Below, one piece after another: positions 62,329 to 64,000 of a DNA stretch of 64,000 bases. Numbering within the stretch: position 1 is the first letter of the stretch; the number at the start of each line of letters is the position of its first letter. Source of the DNA: Actinoplanes sp. DH11 (lineage in GTDB: Bacteria; Actinomycetota; Actinomycetes; Mycobacteriales; Micromonosporaceae); assembly GCF_020873875.1 (NCBI RefSeq), contig NZ_JAHWGU010000042.1:1-64000 (forward strand), in the 5' to 3' direction. The position numbers and the translations under genes were made by a program. Below the pieces are notes generated by a model. It had not been told where the DNA came from and ran no database searches. It was given only the letters and a program-made list of their open reading frames with translations.

Positions 62329-63363
62329 TCAGCCCCAGCAGTTCTGCTTGCCCCACGCGGAGTCCTTCGCCTCCACGCCGGGCTGCGGGTCGTCGGTGAT
62401 CAGATCGACGCCGGTGTCGACGAAGTTCTTGCCGGCGGTGTTCTGCGGCCGGGTGCCGTCCTTGGCGTACTGCGCGATCGCCTCGACACCCAGCTGCGCC
62501 ATCTTGATCGGGAACTGCATGGAGGTCGCGCCGATCACGCCGGCCGCGACGTTGTCGACACCGGGACAGCCGCCGTCGACGGAGACGATCGTGACGCCCT
62601 GTTCCTTGCCGGCGGCTTTCAGCGCCTCGTACGCGCCCGCCGCCGCCGGTTCGTTGATGGTGTAGACCAGGTTGATCGACGGATCCTTCTGGAGCAGGTT
62701 CTCCATCGCGGTACGCCCACCCTCCTCGTTGCCGTCGGTGACGTCGTGCCCGGCGATCCGTGGATCGGTCTCGTCGCCGATCCGTGCGGGGTCGGCGACG
62801 TCGATGCCGAAGCCCTCCAGGAACCCCTGGTCCCGCTGGACGTCGACGGAGACCTGGTTCGGGTTGAGGTCGAGCATCGCGATCCGCGCCTGCGTCCCGT
62901 CGGCGACGAACTTCGCTTTCGCCCACTGCCCGATCAAGCGGCCGGCCTCGAAGTTGTCGGTGGCGAAGGTGGCGTCCACCGCGTCCGCCGGGTCGACCGG
63001 GGTGTCCAGGGCGATCACGAGCATGTCGGCCTCACGCGCGCGGTCGATCGAGGGCACGATCGCCTGGGAGTCGTTCGGGGTGATCAGGAAGCCCTTGGCG
63101 CCGAACGAGATCAGGTTCTCGATCGCCTGCACCTGCGCCTCGTTGTCGCCGTCGATCTTGCCGGCGAACGTCTGCAGGTCGACGGCCTCCTGCTCGGCCG
63201 CCTGCTGCGCGCCGCTTTTCATGGTCACGAAGAAGGGGTTGGTGTCGGTCTTGGTGATCAGGCCGACGACCGGTTCCCCGGTGCCGCGGTTGCAGGCGGT
63301 GGCGCCCGTGAGCAGCAGGATCGTGCAGGCGGCAGCCGCGAGGAGCCTGGACTGCTGGCGCAT
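62329..63363 (-). CDS. Sugar ABC transporter substrate-binding protein (FrcB-like)
   Basis: The product has 344 residues from the ATG at 63363. A lipoprotein signal (LLAAAACTILLLTGATACNR) precedes a peripla_BP_4 fold: GLITKTDTNPFFVTMKSGAQ, LITPNDSQAIVPSIDRAREA, VYTINEPAAAGAYEALKA. FrcB-like proteins bind fructose and related sugars. It heads the three-gene transporter operon and has a LacI-type palindrome 22 bases before the ATG. Confidence 0.92.
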   Translation of the reverse strand: MRQQSRLLAAAACTILLLTGATACNRGTGEPVVGLITKTDTNPFFVTMKSGAQQAAEQEAVDLQTFAGKIDGDNEAQVQAIENLISFGAKGFLITPNDSQAIVPSIDRAREADMLVIALDTPVDPADAVDATFATDNFEAGRLIGQWAKAKFVADGTQARIAMLDLNPNQVSVDVQRDQGFLEGFGIDVADPARIGDETDPRIAGHDVTDGNEEGGRTAMENLLQKDPSINLVYTINEPAAAGAYEALKAAGKEQGVTIVSVDGGCPGVDNVAAGVIGATSMQFPIKMAQLGVEAIAQYAKDGTRPQNTAGKNFVDTGVDLITDDPQPGVEAKDSAWGKQNCWG

Positions 63364-63384
63364 GCCCGCCTCCAGACATCGAGA

Positions 63385-63396
63385 GACAACGTTGTC
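63385..63396. promoter_or_regulatory. LacI-type operator palindrome
   Basis: GACAACGTTGTC is a perfect 12-base palindrome with the central CG typical of LacI-family sites. It lies upstream of the sugar transporter operon and 80 bases from the divergent LacI gene, its likely regulator. Confidence 0.75.
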
Positions 63397-63475
63397 ATGG
63401 AGTAGACGCCCAGCCCTCCGCAGTGTCAACAATAAGTTTCCATCGTGTTGCACTGAGTGATCATCGGAGTGGCCC

Positions 63476-64000
63476 GTGGCCCGGCCGACCATGAACGACG
63501 TGGCACGCACCGCCGGAGTGAGCCTGAAAACCGTCTCCCGGGTGGTGAACGGCGAACCCACGGTCACCCCGGACCTCGCCGCCCGGGTGCGGGCCGCCGT
63601 CGAGTCCCTCGACTACCGCCCCCACCTGGGCGCCAGCATGCTGCGCCGCAACGACCGCCGCACCCGGACCATCGGTGTCCTGCTGGAGGACGTTTCGAAC
63701 CCGTTCTCCGGCGCCCTCCACCGGGCGATCGAGGACGAGGCACACGCCCGCGGGGTGCACGTGCTCACCGGCAGCGTCGGCGACGACGACGGCCGGGAAC
63801 GGGAACTGGCCCGCGCGTTCCGGCAACGACAGACCGATGGGCTCATCCTCGCCCCGACCGGTTCAGATCAGGGATACCTGAGCCATTTCACCGGCACGCC
63901 GGTCGTCTTCGTGGACCGGGCCCCCGCCGGATTCCGCGCCGACACGGTGGTCTCCACGAACGTCGCGGGCGCCGCCGGCGCGGTCCGGCATCTCGTCGGG
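63476..64000 (+). CDS. LacI-family transcriptional regulator (runs off the window)
   Basis: The GTG at 63476 starts VARPTMNDVARTAGVSLKTV, the LacI helix-turn-helix, followed by the hinge VRAAVESLDYRPHLGASMLR. A peripla_BP effector domain follows (TIGVLLEDVSNPFSGALHRA). The 175 visible codons have no stop; the gene continues beyond 64000. Divergent from the FrcBCA-like operon, which it probably represses in the absence of sugar. Confidence 0.92.
   Translation, partial: MARPTMNDVARTAGVSLKTVSRVVNGEPTVTPDLAARVRAAVESLDYRPHLGASMLRRNDRRTRTIGVLLEDVSNPFSGALHRAIEDEAHARGVHVLTGSVGDDDGRERELARAFRQRQTDGLILAPTGSDQGYLSHFTGTPVVFVDRAPAGFRADTVVSTNVAGAAGAVRHLVG

Noticed and set aside
61411..63405. 664-codon plus-strand frame opposite the sugar transporter genes
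   Set aside because: Antisense shadow; the minus strand encodes a recognisable permease and binding protein.

Overview
The window is high-GC actinobacterial DNA. Supporting signs are very GC-rich third codon positions, frequent GTG starts, ATGA/GTGA start-stop overlaps, a SigE-family sigma factor, a RepSA/TraB-type integrative conjugative element, a c-di-AMP riboswitch ahead of an Rpf-like gene and an SAH riboswitch ahead of ahcY. The gene set resembles Micromonosporaceae (Actinoplanes-like). That placement is an inference; there is no rRNA here to confirm it.

Region 1 (1-7677) is an insertion-sequence graveyard. It holds the end of an IS21-like element, a sigma-factor operon whose second gene carries an MreC-like beta domain, a secreted-protein-like fragment, an IS5-family copy, an integrase remnant, the C-terminal half of a polymorphic toxin (papain-fold Tox-PL) with its Imm35-type immunity gene, and a 5'-truncated IS1380-family copy.

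Region 2 (7678-27341) is a tRNA-Arg(CCT) gene followed by an integrative element of about 19.6 kb bounded by 44-bp identical att repeats. Its minus-strand module is three regulatory or small genes, then pra, a small gene, traB, a DUF2637 gene, repSA, xis and int, most of them start/stop-coupled. A divergent plus-strand operon encodes GntR, a HAD hydrolase and an APH-like kinase. Shared operator-like sequences lie in front of both the divergent region and pra. The cargo is a visibly less GC-rich four-gene operon: N6-adenine methyltransferase, dual-GHKL ATPase/kinase, receiver-domain protein and PIN nuclease. It looks like an undescribed or poorly described conflict/defence system. An IS3-family copy, a small hypothetical gene and a RusA-like gene close the element.

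Region 3 (27342-33692) is a second, decayed element in tandem, ending at a degenerate third att copy. It keeps xis, a small GntR and several small membrane proteins. Its integrase is truncated and frameshifted, and it carries an IS701-family copy with 78-bp inverted repeats. Three separate genes here are each broken by a one-base change in a short homopolymer.

Region 4 (33693-64000) is chromosomal. It includes a LysR/SnoaL pair, an Rpf-LysM cell-wall hydrolase under a c-di-AMP riboswitch, metabolic enzymes (enoyl-reductase-like, methyltransferase, GNAT, AlkZ-like, racemase-like, radical SAM, Gfo/Idh, decarboxylase, epimerase), secreted PHP and GH87-like proteins, a LacI regulator, ahcY under an SAH riboswitch, a DUF4142 lipoprotein, a CPA1 antiporter, a solute-binding-protein/GGDEF-EAL pair, and a FrcBCA-like sugar ABC transporter with a divergent LacI regulator. 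Short in-frame tandem repeats recur inside and between genes throughout this region.
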